This document shows positions 15,908 through 23,964 of a DNA stretch of 43,051 nucleotides, one piece after another. Origin of the DNA: Candidatus Abzuiibacterium crystallinum (GTDB lineage Bacteria > Omnitrophota > Omnitrophia > Omnitrophales > Abzuiibacteriaceae); the NCBI GenBank assembly GCA_002787155.1, contig PCVY01000072.1, forward strand, positions 1 to 43,051. The letters are read 5' to 3'. Below the pieces are notes generated by a model, which saw only the letters and a list, made by a program, of their open reading frames with translations, searched no databases and had not been told where the DNA came from. Made by a program: the position numbers and the translations under genes. Each line of letters starts with the position of its first letter. The first letter of the stretch is position 1.

Positions 15908-16918
15908 ATGAAAAAAGCGCTGATTACAGGAATTACAGGTCAAGACGGCTCCTACCTGGCTGAGTTGTTACTTGGCAAAAAATACGAAGTCCATGGGATT
16001 ATCCGCCGTTCCAGCACATTTGACAGTCGTTCCCGCATTGAACCCATCTATCAATCAGAAAAACAAAGAAAAGGGAAGACGCATTTCTTTTTACACTACG
16101 GCGACTTAAATGACGCGAGTTCTTTAAACAAATTAGTTAGAACCATTCGGCCGGACGAGATTTATAATTTAGGGGCACAATCACACGTTAGAACTAGTTT
16201 TGACATCCCGGAATACACAGCCGAAGTGACGGCTGTCGGCGCGCTTCGATTGCTGGAGGCAATTCGAGAGGCCGGTTTATCAACCAAATTTTACCAGGCC
16301 TCCTCCAGCGAAATTTTTGGCAATACCACCGATCAAGTTCAAAGTGAGAAAACACCGTTCAGGCCTGTCAGCCCCTATGCGATTTCTAAGTTATTCGCTT
16401 ATTGGGCAACTGTTAATTACCGCGAGAGTTACAAAATTTTTGCCTGTAATGGGATTCTTTTTAATCATGAATCCCCGCGCCGAGGTGAAGCTTTTGTGAC
16501 ACGCAAAATCACAAGAGCGGTTGCCCGCATTAAGTTAGGCAGCCAGGAAAAATTGCATTTAGGTAATTTAGATTCAAAGCGTGATTGGGGCTTTGCAGGT
16601 GATTATGTTGAAGCCATGTGGCGGATGCTCCAGCATGCAAAAGCGGATGACTATGTGGTGGCGACAGGTGAAACCCATTCGGTACGCGAGTTCTTAGAAG
16701 AGGCTTTTAAATATGTTGGATTGAAGTGGAAAGATTATGTGGTGATTGATCCACATTATTATCGACCGGTTGATGTCGAAGTCCTATGCGGTAATGCGTC
16801 AAAAGCTAAAAGAATATTGGGTTGGAAACCCAAGGTCGCATTTCGTCAGCTGGTTCAAATGATGGTTGATCATGATTTAAACACTTTAAATCACCCTCAT
16901 TCTTTTTCAAACCCGTGA
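15908..16918 (+). CDS. gmd: GDP-mannose 4,6-dehydratase
   Basis: An SDR enzyme converting GDP-D-mannose to GDP-4-dehydro-6-deoxy-D-mannose, precursor of fucose, rhamnose, perosamine and related sugars. The 336 residues show the NAD(P) loop [31 protein letters not shown], the SSSEIFG segment and the catalytic YAISK, with the Gmd-typical [16 protein letters not shown] and [10 protein letters not shown]. No follow-on reductase, epimerase or GDP-perosamine transaminase was recognised, so the final sugar depends on genes elsewhere. Its stop overlaps the GTG start of the next gene by 4 bases. Confidence 0.96.
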   Translation: MKKALITGITGQDGSYLAELLLGKKYEVHGIIRRSSTFDSRSRIEPIYQSEKQRKGKTHFFLHYGDLNDASSLNKLVRTIRPDEIYNLGAQSHVRTSFDIPEYTAEVTAVGALRLLEAIREAGLSTKFYQASSSEIFGNTTDQVQSEKTPFRPVSPYAISKLFAYWATVNYRESYKIFACNGILFNHESPRRGEAFVTRKITRAVARIKLGSQEKLHLGNLDSKRDWGFAGDYVEAMWRMLQHAKADDYVVATGETHSVREFLEEAFKYVGLKWKDYVVIDPHYYRPVDVEVLCGNASKAKRILGWKPKVAFRQLVQMMVDHDLNTLNHPHSFSNP

Positions 16919-17643
16919 AAATCATATCGCGAGAAATATGGGCTGTCCAAACTGCCAGAGGCGGATCTAAAAGTATCCCGCTTAAGAATTTGGTGCGAAT
17001 TGGCAAGCAACCCCTGATCGGTTATAACCTCCGGGCTGCCCAACAATCAAAGATTTTAGATAAAATCATTTGTTCAACAGATCATCCCCGCATTGCTCGA
17101 ACTGCGAAGCGTCTAGGGGCATTGATTCATCAACGGCCCAAGCGTCTCAGCGGCGACCATGTCGCTTCCGTTGATGTGGTGATCGAAGCGGTCCAGTCGG
17201 TCGGAGAGCGCGTTGGTCATTTGCCCGGATTGATTGTTTTACTTGAACCTACCTCACTTTTTCTAACGGCAGGTCACATTTGGACGGCAGTTAGAATGAT
17301 GAAAAAAGATACGCGGGCAAACAGTGTGCAATCGGTTGTGGAAGTACCTCATCAATATCATGCTTATAACCAGAGAAAACTATCTCAGGGTCAGAACTAT
17401 CTGGATTTTATTTTTCCAAAAGCCATAAAAAAAAACTTTAACAAACAAAAAAAACCTGTTTTTTTTGTCCTAGGAAATGTGGTGGTGACGCGAACCAAAG
17501 CACTGCTCAAACAGAAGGATTTGTTCGCTAAACCATCCCGCGCATTCCCGATTCATCGTTGGTCAGGTTATGACCTTGACACGAAAGAAGATGTTAAGAT
17601 TGCCGAAATGTTGTTGAAAAGCCGCCTGGTTAAGTTAAGGTAA
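16915..17643 (+). CDS. NeuA-type acylneuraminate (CMP-sugar) cytidylyltransferase
   Basis: Predicted to activate a nonulosonic acid as its CMP derivative. The 242 residues carry the family signature [13 protein letters not shown] (about 14-26), the CTP/sugar motif [16 protein letters not shown] and a C-terminal [13 protein letters not shown] like other NeuA/PseF proteins. The start is GTG in a GTGA overlap with gmd. The signature differs slightly from both classical NeuA (SKGIP) and PseF (SKRIP), so the substrate is not determined. A second cytidylyltransferase lies at 32772-33518, and either could serve the PseI product. Three homopolymer tracts interrupt the middle of the gene. Confidence 0.85.
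   Translation: MKIISREIWAVQTARGGSKSIPLKNLVRIGKQPLIGYNLRAAQQSKILDKIICSTDHPRIARTAKRLGALIHQRPKRLSGDHVASVDVVIEAVQSVGERVGHLPGLIVLLEPTSLFLTAGHIWTAVRMMKKDTRANSVQSVVEVPHQYHAYNQRKLSQGQNYLDFIFPKAIKKNFNKQKKPVFFVLGNVVVTRTKALLKQKDLFAKPSRAFPIHRWSGYDLDTKEDVKIAEMLLKSRLVKLR
17427..17466 (+). repeat. Cluster of A9, A8 and T8 homopolymer tracts
   Basis: Inside the cytidylyltransferase gene there are runs of nine A (17427-17435), eight A (17447-17454) and eight T (17459-17466) within 40 bases. They encode Lys- and Phe-rich residues. Such runs can slip during replication, but single T8 or A8 runs occur elsewhere in this window. Confidence 0.6.
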
Positions 17644-17670
17644 TCTCATTTCCCGCCTTAAGGTCTTTTA

Positions 17671-17699
17671 TTGTCAAATCAGAAGCGAATTGGTATCAT
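17671..17699 (+). promoter_or_regulatory. Predicted sigma70 promoter of the carbamoyltransferase module
   Basis: TTGTCA (17671-17676) and TATCAT (17694-17699), each 5 of 6 consensus, are separated by exactly 17 bases. Transcription would start near 17706, about 26 bases before ATG 17732. This suggests the SxtI/J/K-like genes and those after them start a new transcription unit. Confidence 0.6.
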
Positions 17700-17731
17700 A
17701 AACCGTTTTTTTACAGATACTTAGGTTACAA

Positions 17732-19555
17732 ATGACAGATAAACCAAAGTTCATCTTAGGTATTTCTTGCTTTTATCATGATTCAGCTGCTGCTTTGCTG
17801 CGGGATGGATCAATTGTAGCCGCTGCTCAAGAAGAGCGTTTTACACGTCAAAAGCATGATTCCGAATTTCCGACGCAATCGGTCGATTTTTGTCTCCGGA
17901 AAGCAGGCATCTCGATTGAGGATATTGCATTAGTCGTTTTTTATGAGAAACCCTTTATCAAGTTTGAGCGTATTCTGGAGACCTACCTTTGTTATGCCCC
18001 TCGAGGCATTAGATCATTTTTGAAAGCCATTCCGCTCTGGTTGAAGGAACGATTATGGATTCCCGAATTAATCCAGAAGAAATTAAAATATCATGGGAAA
18101 ATTCTATATCCCGAACATCATGAATCGCACGCTTCGGCAGCATTTTTCCCGTCTCCTTTTCAAAAAGCCGCTATTTTGACTGTGGATGGTGTCGGGGAAT
18201 GGACGACCACCAGTTTTGGCGTCGGAGAAAATAACCGGGTTCGCTTGATGAATGAACTCCATTTTCCGCATTCACTCGGTCTACTTTATTCGGCTTTCAC
18301 TTATTACACGGGTTTTAAGGTTAATTCGGCAGAGTATAAAGTGATGGGTTTGGCACCGTATGGTGAGCCCAAATACGTAGACTTAATATTCAAAGAACTG
18401 ATTGATCTCAAAGAAGACGGTTCGTTTCGTTTAAATATGCATTATTTCAATTATTGTGCGGGGCTCACGATGACCAATGAACGTTTTCATCGGTTATTTG
18501 GCGCTCCGCCGCGCCGGCCTGAAACACCTTTGACACAAAGAGAAATGGATTTGGCCCGATCAATTCAACAGGTGACTGAAGAAGTCATGCTGCGCATTGT
18601 CAAGCACGTGCACCAAGTGACCGGAGCAGAAAATTTATGTTTAAGCGGTGGTGTAGCGCTGAATTGTGTGGCAAACGGGAGAATTTTACGCGAAGGCCCC
18701 TTTAAGCAAATTTGGATTCAACCGGCAGCAGGAGATGCCGGGAGCGCTCTGGGTGCCGCGCTGGTAGCTTGGTATCATTATTTAGATCAGCCTCGTCATC
18801 CCAGTGGCACGGGGGATAGTCAATACGGTTCTTTGTTAGGGCCGGCTTATTCGCAGGCAGAAATTACGCATTACTTAACAGAAGAAAAAGCTGCTTTTGA
18901 CGTGGTAGATGATCAAACGCTTTTAGAACGCGTCTGTCAGTTAATGGAAGAGGGCAAAGTCATTGGATGGTTTCAGGGTCGTATGGAGTTTGGTCCCCGG
19001 GCGCTAGGGAATCGTAGTATTTTAGGCGATGCGCGCTCGCTTGAAATGCAATCGCGCATGAACTTAAAAATTAAATTTAGAGAATCATTTCGCCCATTTG
19101 CACCGGTGGTTCTTAAAGAAGAGGTGCATCAGTGGTTTGATATGAATAGCGAAAGCCCTTATATGTTACTAGTCGCGCCTGTTTTGGAGAAACACCGAAA
19201 GCAAGTTGATCAAGAGTTAAAAGGATTAGATCGGTTGAAAAGTTGCCGATCAACCATTCCAGCCGTGACGCATGTTGATTACTCAGCCCGCGTGGAAACA
19301 GTGGACCAAGACAGAAACCCCAAGTTCTACGCTTTGCTAAAACGGTTTTTTGAAAAAACAGGGTGCCCGGTTATGGTGAATACCTCATTTAATGTGAGAG
19401 GGGAGCCCATTGTTTGTTCACCGGTAGACGCTTATCGCTGTTTCATGCGCACCGAAATGGATTACCTCATTCTCGGGAATTGCATCTTAAATAAGGAAGA
19501 GCAAGACCAGTCAAAATTGCGGTATGATGAGGTAAAAAGTTTTGCACTTGATTAG
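17732..19555 (+). CDS. O-carbamoyltransferase, NodU/TobZ/SxtI family
   Basis: Predicted to transfer a carbamoyl group from carbamoyl phosphate, through a carbamoyl-adenylate, to a sugar hydroxyl. The 607 residues contain an N-terminal Kae1-like ATPase fold (GISCFYHDSAAALL; metal-binding EHHESHASAAFF; LTVDGVGEW; SAEYKVMGLAPYG; LSGGVALNCVANG) and a C-terminal YrdC-like domain (GWFQGRMEFGPRALGNRSIL; FRESFRPFAPVVL; MVNTSFNVRGEPIVCSP). Length and motifs match the family. Fourteen bases later come an SxtJ-like and then an SxtK-like gene, the same order as in the saxitoxin cluster, which supports assignment to the SxtI branch. The acceptor is probably a residue of the surface glycan. Confidence 0.94.
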   Translation: MTDKPKFILGISCFYHDSAAALLRDGSIVAAAQEERFTRQKHDSEFPTQSVDFCLRKAGISIEDIALVVFYEKPFIKFERILETYLCYAPRGIRSFLKAIPLWLKERLWIPELIQKKLKYHGKILYPEHHESHASAAFFPSPFQKAAILTVDGVGEWTTTSFGVGENNRVRLMNELHFPHSLGLLYSAFTYYTGFKVNSAEYKVMGLAPYGEPKYVDLIFKELIDLKEDGSFRLNMHYFNYCAGLTMTNERFHRLFGAPPRRPETPLTQREMDLARSIQQVTEEVMLRIVKHVHQVTGAENLCLSGGVALNCVANGRILREGPFKQIWIQPAAGDAGSALGAALVAWYHYLDQPRHPSGTGDSQYGSLLGPAYSQAEITHYLTEEKAAFDVVDDQTLLERVCQLMEEGKVIGWFQGRMEFGPRALGNRSILGDARSLEMQSRMNLKIKFRESFRPFAPVVLKEEVHQWFDMNSESPYMLLVAPVLEKHRKQVDQELKGLDRLKSCRSTIPAVTHVDYSARVETVDQDRNPKFYALLKRFFEKTGCPVMVNTSFNVRGEPIVCSPVDAYRCFMRTEMDYLILGNCILNKEEQDQSKLRYDEVKSFALD

Positions 19556-19569
19556 TGCGGTAAAATAAA

Positions 19570-19971
19570 ATGAACAGCCAGCCTAAATCAGTTAAAGATT
19601 TAAAGAAATTTGCTCACGTGATGGCAATCGCTTTTTTTGTGATCGGTTTCTTGCTGTTTCTGAAACATCACGAGATCGCCAAGATTTTTTTTGGGCTTGT
19701 CCTGATCTTTGAAGGTTGCGGGCTGATTTATCCGGAAGCTTTAAGACCGGTGGAAGCAGCCTGGATGAAATTGGCGCATATGCTTGGCTGGTTTAATACA
19801 AGGGTGCTGCTAAGTATATTATTTTATGTCATTTTAACACCGCTAAGGTTTATGATATGGGTGATGCGGAAAGATTTGTTGGCTCAGAAATTAGAACGTC
19901 ATTCTTTGAGTTATTGGCAACCCAGGGCTGAAGATAAGTTTAAGCCCGAACGTTATGAAAGGCTTTACTAA
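19570..19971 (+). CDS. SxtJ-family membrane protein
   Basis: A 133-residue membrane protein with hydrophobic segments near 15-50 (two close helices) and 78-98. It matches the SxtJ pattern: LIYPEALRPVEAAWMKLAHM, then a TM segment with FYVILTPLRFMIWVMRKD and a C-terminal SYWQPR. SxtJ proteins regularly accompany O-carbamoyltransferases, but their biochemical role is unknown. A membrane docking or regulatory role for the carbamoyltransferase is an inference. The stop TAA shares its last base with the next start codon (TAATG). Confidence 0.88.
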   Translation: MNSQPKSVKDLKKFAHVMAIAFFVIGFLLFLKHHEIAKIFFGLVLIFEGCGLIYPEALRPVEAAWMKLAHMLGWFNTRVLLSILFYVILTPLRFMIWVMRKDLLAQKLERHSLSYWQPRAEDKFKPERYERLY

Positions 19972-20129
19972 TGTCAAAACTCTCTGTTCTCAAGGAACTA
20001 TTTGAATTTTTGAAAGTTCGAAAAAAATGGTGGTTATTGCCAATCGTTGTGATGCTGGTCTTGCTAGGGGCTTTAATTGTCTCAACGCAAAGTTCGGCAG
20101 TGGCACCATTTATCTATACACTGTTTTAA
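19971..20129 (+). CDS. SxtK-like / DUF5989 small membrane protein (52 aa)
   Basis: A 52-residue protein that is easily missed by ORF length cut-offs. It begins MSKLSVLKELFEFLKVRKKW, has one membrane helix (about 21-40, WLLPIVVMLVLLGALIVS) and ends SSAVAPFIYTLF. The ELFEFLKVRKKWWLLP and SAVAPFIYTLF elements are the DUF5989 pattern. The start overlaps the SxtJ-like stop by one base (TAATG), so translation is coupled, and the next gene begins 12 bases later. DUF5989/SxtK proteins are known as companions of SxtI and SxtJ; no activity has been assigned. The carbamoyltransferase, SxtJ and DUF5989 genes form a three-gene module here. Confidence 0.9.
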   Translation: MSKLSVLKELFEFLKVRKKWWLLPIVVMLVLLGALIVSTQSSAVAPFIYTLF

Positions 20130-20141
20130 GTTTAAACTCTT

Positions 20142-21059
20142 ATGAAAATTCAGTACTCCGTTTGTATCCCTGTTTATAACAGTCATCAAACGCTTGAAAC
20201 ACTTTATGAGCGTATTGCGGCTACTTTTCAGCCGATCACCGATCGTTATGAAATCGTGTTGGTCGATGATGGCAGCACCGATGAGTCGTGGGCGGCACTC
20301 GAAAAGATTAAAAAAAGATACTCGAACGTCAAAGCAATTCGATTGATGAGAAACTTTGGGCAGCACAACGCCTTGATGTGTGCATTTCGTTATGCTACAG
20401 GTGAATTTTTGATCACGCTTGATGATGATTTGCAGGTATTCCCGGAAGATATACCGCTTCTAATAAAGAAGATGGCAGAGGGATACGATGTGGTCTATGG
20501 TGCCTATCAAAAGAAAAAACACAGCCTTTTTCGTAATTTTGGTTCAGGTCTAGTCCAATGGGTTTATAAAAAGGTATTTCGGTTAAAAGAGAATCTGACG
20601 TCTTTTCGGATGGTTCGCCGACAATTGATTGAACTTATTTTGGCGTATGACCTTAATTATACTTTTATTGACGGTCTTTTGGCCTGGTGTACGAATCGAA
20701 TTGGTAGCGTTGAAGTCAGGCATCAAGCACGTCAATACGGACAATCCGGTTATCATTTGCAAAAACTGATTACGTTGAGTATTAATATGATGACAAATTT
20801 CTCAATTGCCCCTCTGCAAACAGCTTCTTTGTTGGGAGTGATTCTATCGATCGCTGGATTTCTTTTGGGTATTTATTTTATTTTAAATAAGATTCTTTTT
20901 GGTGTCCCCATTATGGGTTTTACCGCTACTGTTGTCATCATTACATTCTTTTCCGGTGTGCAACTGCTGTCTCTTGGCTTGATCGGTGAGTATATTGGCA
21001 GGGTACACTTAAACATTAATAAAAAACCACAATACTTGGTTAGGCAAACCCTAGATTAA
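20142..21059 (+). CDS. GT2 glycosyltransferase with two C-terminal membrane helices (ArnC/GtrB type)
   Basis: A family 2 glycosyltransferase of 305 residues, probably loading a sugar onto a polyprenyl phosphate or a membrane-bound acceptor. The cytoplasmic domain has SVCIPVYNSHQTL, VLVDDGSTDESW and the metal-binding LDDDLQV; two long hydrophobic helices at about 230-255 and 265-290 follow, as in ArnC, GtrB and DPM-like enzymes. Its stop overlaps the next start by one base. The donor sugar cannot be read from the sequence. Confidence 0.9.
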   Translation: MKIQYSVCIPVYNSHQTLETLYERIAATFQPITDRYEIVLVDDGSTDESWAALEKIKKRYSNVKAIRLMRNFGQHNALMCAFRYATGEFLITLDDDLQVFPEDIPLLIKKMAEGYDVVYGAYQKKKHSLFRNFGSGLVQWVYKKVFRLKENLTSFRMVRRQLIELILAYDLNYTFIDGLLAWCTNRIGSVEVRHQARQYGQSGYHLQKLITLSINMMTNFSIAPLQTASLLGVILSIAGFLLGIYFILNKILFGVPIMGFTATVVIITFFSGVQLLSLGLIGEYIGRVHLNINKKPQYLVRQTLD

Positions 21060-21778
21060 TGCCACTGATTCGTTATTTGCCTTGGGATTCTCGTTTTTTT
21101 GGTATCAAAATTGGTCAGATAACTGCTCGCAGACTTACCCGATTGTCTCTTTGCCAAATTAGGCAAAAGGCAAAACAGCACCGATTCAAATGTCTCTATC
21201 TTGTATTGGAGAAACAATCAAAGAAAATACAAACATTATTGCAAAGCAACCGATTAATCTTGGTTGATTGTAAAACCACACTTGCCAAACGTCTTTTAGT
21301 AACCAAAAAACAGTCAACGGAAGTCGGATCTATTGTCTGCTTTCAGAAAAGATATTTAAGAGATTTGATCCGCATCTCTGGGAACGTGATTAGCCGCGAG
21401 AGCCGATTTTCGGTAGATTCCAAGTTTGGAAGAAAATCCGCAAAAAAATTATACGAAGAATGGGTAAAGCGCTCAGTCTTGCAAAGCTATGCGCGGCAAG
21501 CTTTGATATGTGAGCGAGGCAAGCGGGCAGTTGGATTGCTGACATTACGCCAGAAAAAAGCGGGGATGTACATCGACCTGTTTGGTGTGGATCGGCCTTA
21601 TCAGGGAAAGGGAATTGGCAGGGCGCTGTTGCAAGCCGCTGAAGTGTGGGCAAAATCAAAAAAAATAAAATTGCTAAAGGTTGTGACTCAAAAAAAGAAT
21701 AAAACAGCTTTGCGCGCTTATCGGGCGCAAGGATTTCGCATTGTCTCCGAACATCCTTTTTATCATTGGTGGCTATGA
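21059..21778 (+). CDS. WecD-like dTDP-fucosamine acetyltransferase (GNAT)
   Basis: Predicted to N-acetylate dTDP-4-amino-4,6-dideoxy-D-galactose. The 239 residues have the WecD/RffC-type start (YLPWDSRFFGIKIG), an SRFSVDSKF segment, the GNAT acetyl-CoA motif GVDRPYQGKGIGRALLQAA near 180-198 and the typical end FYHWWL. It overlaps the WecE-like transaminase gene, the expected preceding step of the same pathway. The N-terminal half is unusually Lys/Arg-rich. The rmlA/rmlB genes needed for dTDP-4-keto-6-deoxyglucose are not in the window. Confidence 0.82.
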   Translation: MPLIRYLPWDSRFFGIKIGQITARRLTRLSLCQIRQKAKQHRFKCLYLVLEKQSKKIQTLLQSNRLILVDCKTTLAKRLLVTKKQSTEVGSIVCFQKRYLRDLIRISGNVISRESRFSVDSKFGRKSAKKLYEEWVKRSVLQSYARQALICERGKRAVGLLTLRQKKAGMYIDLFGVDRPYQGKGIGRALLQAAEVWAKSKKIKLLKVVTQKKNKTALRAYRAQGFRIVSEHPFYHWWL

Positions 21779-22908
21779 TGAAGATTCCGTTTAATAAACC
21801 AGGATTTAGCGGTAAAGAATTGGCTTATATCAAAGAAGCGGTAGCCCGCGGCCATTTATCCGGTAACGGTTATTTTACGAAAAAATGCCATCAGTTCTTC
21901 GAGAAACGTTTCCGAATTCCCAAAGTGCTCTTGACCACTTCCTGCACTTCCGCCTTGGAAATGGCCGGATTGCTCGTCAATTTAAAACCTGGCGATGAAG
22001 TGATTTTACCTTCGTACACATTCGTCTCAAGCGCTAATGCATTTGTTTTGCGCGGCGCTGTACCGCGGTTTGTCGATATTCGCCCTGACACTTTTAATAT
22101 TGATGAAACAAAAATTGCCTCGGTCATCACCAAACGAACCAAAGCCGTCATTGCGGTCCATTATGCCGGTGTGGCAGCCGAAATGGATGCCATTCAAGCA
22201 GTTGCTCGAAAAAAAAATATCCCGATTGTAGAAGACGCTGCCCAAGCAGTGGATGCGACTTATCGGGGTCGTTTCTTAGGCACCTTGGGTGATTTGGGTG
22301 CTTATAGTTTTCATGAAACTAAAAATTGCATGAGCGGCGAAGGAGGCGCACTGCTGATTAATCGAAAGGCTTTGATACCTCGTGCTGAAATTATTTGGGA
22401 GAAAGGAACAAATCGGTGTCAATTTTTTCGCGGTGAAGTGGACAAGTATACGTGGGTGGACGTTGGTTCTTCTTTTTTACCATCCGAACTGGTAGCTGCT
22501 TTTCTTTATGCGCAACTAACTCACTTGGGAAAAATTAAGGAAAAACGTAAAAAAATTTATAATTTCTATACCGAATCTTTGAGCACTTTAGCACAACGAG
22601 GGGAGGTGAGGCTGCCAATTGTCCCCAAGCATTGTCATCCCAATTACCATATGTATTATTTGCTATTTTCTCATAAACGAGAACGCAACCGTGTGATGGC
22701 AGCGCTGAAGAAAAAGGGAATTTTAGCCATTTTTCATTATATTCCGCTGCATCTTTCACCGATGGGTAAACGCTTTGGGTATCAAGCGGGAGATTTCCCA
22801 ATCACAGAAGACGTTAGTGAACGAATTTTAAGGCTGCCCCTGTATAACGATTTAACACTGAATGATCAAAAATTTATTGTCAAAACACTTAAATCTATCA
22901 TTTCATAA
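21775..22908 (+). CDS. WecE-like dTDP-4-amino-4,6-dideoxygalactose transaminase
   Basis: A DegT/DnrJ/EryC1 PLP aminotransferase of 377 residues that would convert dTDP-4-keto-6-deoxyglucose to dTDP-fucosamine. It shows IPFNKPGFSGKE, TTSCTSALEMA, VEDAAQAVDATY, the PLP lysine in SFHETKNCMSGEGGAL, and the WecE-specific EKGTNRCQFFRGEVDKYTWVD followed by GSSF. The start is chosen at ATG 21775 (ATGA overlap with the acetyltransferase stop); ATG 21778 is equally possible and TTG 21766 is unlikely. Substrate assignment rests on these WecE motifs; a GDP-sugar substrate from the gmd product is less likely. Confidence 0.9.
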   Translation: MMKIPFNKPGFSGKELAYIKEAVARGHLSGNGYFTKKCHQFFEKRFRIPKVLLTTSCTSALEMAGLLVNLKPGDEVILPSYTFVSSANAFVLRGAVPRFVDIRPDTFNIDETKIASVITKRTKAVIAVHYAGVAAEMDAIQAVARKKNIPIVEDAAQAVDATYRGRFLGTLGDLGAYSFHETKNCMSGEGGALLINRKALIPRAEIIWEKGTNRCQFFRGEVDKYTWVDVGSSFLPSELVAAFLYAQLTHLGKIKEKRKKIYNFYTESLSTLAQRGEVRLPIVPKHCHPNYHMYYLLFSHKRERNRVMAALKKKGILAIFHYIPLHLSPMGKRFGYQAGDFPITEDVSERILRLPLYNDLTLNDQKFIVKTLKSIIS

Positions 22909-22917
22909 TCAAGTCTG

Positions 22918-23964
22918 ATGATAAAAAACTTCTTTATCAACGTTATTTTACTTGTTGTTTCTGTTCTATTCTGTCTGTTGCTTTTTGAAGTATATTTACG
23001 GTGGCAGAACATTGGATGGATTAATGTACCCTCTGTTCACTTTGATGCCAAAAGCGAATATTTTAACCGCCCCAATTTTCAGAGCATTTTTTTATATCAA
23101 GGGCGCAAAACCCATCAAACAATCAATCAGTTTGGGTTTCGAAACCCGCCCATCGAAATGAAGAAAAAAGAAGAGGTTTCGCGCATTGCTTTTGTGGGCG
23201 ACTCCTTCACCTTTGGGTTTAATGTGAACGATGGGGATGAATATCCTGCCCTGGTAATAAACAATGTCGCACCGGATGGGAGCATCGATTACTTGAATGC
23301 GGGAGTCGAGAACATCGGTTTATCACATGAATTGGCGATTTACCGGAATTATGTGAAATCGTTTCAACCGGATGTTGTGATACTTACTTTTTGTACCAAT
23401 AATGATTTTGAAGATATCTACCTGGGACCTTATAAGCGAAAGGGAAATCAGTTGGTTTATGAAAGCCCTAAAAAATGGCCCATTTACTATGTGCAAGACT
23501 GGTTGTACTCAAATCCGGTTACATTGAATGTAGTAAGGCACTCCTATGCCGTCAGTTATTTTAGGGATATTTTAGGACGTCGCATTAACGCCAAACGAAA
23601 ACAATTTTTGTCCGAGCGGATGCCGTCAGATGACAGGGAAGTCGTGGACGACACCATGTTCTTTATCGATCAATTAGCTCGTGAAGCGGCGTCATCGCAA
23701 GCCGCATTCCTGATTGTGATTGCGCCGGGAAAACTTTTTTATCATGATACCTTTCTCAGGGGACGTTTAAAATTATTAACCGATCAACTGAAGCAGCGCG
23801 GATATGCCTTTTTTGATCTACGGCCTTATTTTCAGGCTGAGTTACAGAAAGGGCTAAAAAATTATGAAACTTTGTGGGGCCAGCCGGATCAGCATTGGTC
23901 TGAAAAGGGAAATCGGTTAGCAGCCGAAAATGTTAGCCAATTCTTGAGGAAAGTGTTTGCATGA
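22918..23964 (+). CDS. SGNH/GDSL hydrolase-like membrane-anchored protein
   Basis: A 348-residue protein with an N-terminal membrane anchor (about 5-28) and a predicted periplasmic SGNH domain. Block I is FVGDSFTFGFNVNDGDEYP, a Gly-Asn-like block lies near YLNAGVEN, block III is FCTNNDFED, and the C-terminal catalytic pair is PDQHWSEKGNRLA with Asp and His. Similar proteins act as O-acetyl esterases or transferases on glycans (AlgJ/AlgX-like). Its stop overlaps the following gene in ATGA, suggesting a functional pair with that membrane glycosyltransferase-like protein. The acyl substrate is unknown. Confidence 0.8.
   Translation: MIKNFFINVILLVVSVLFCLLLFEVYLRWQNIGWINVPSVHFDAKSEYFNRPNFQSIFLYQGRKTHQTINQFGFRNPPIEMKKKEEVSRIAFVGDSFTFGFNVNDGDEYPALVINNVAPDGSIDYLNAGVENIGLSHELAIYRNYVKSFQPDVVILTFCTNNDFEDIYLGPYKRKGNQLVYESPKKWPIYYVQDWLYSNPVTLNVVRHSYAVSYFRDILGRRINAKRKQFLSERMPSDDREVVDDTMFFIDQLAREAASSQAAFLIVIAPGKLFYHDTFLRGRLKLLTDQLKQRGYAFFDLRPYFQAELQKGLKNYETLWGQPDQHWSEKGNRLAAENVSQFLRKVFA

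Noticed and set aside
15908..16918. Evidence for a full GDP-fucose or GDP-rhamnose pathway
   Set aside because: Only Gmd is present in the window. No second-step enzyme could be recognised.
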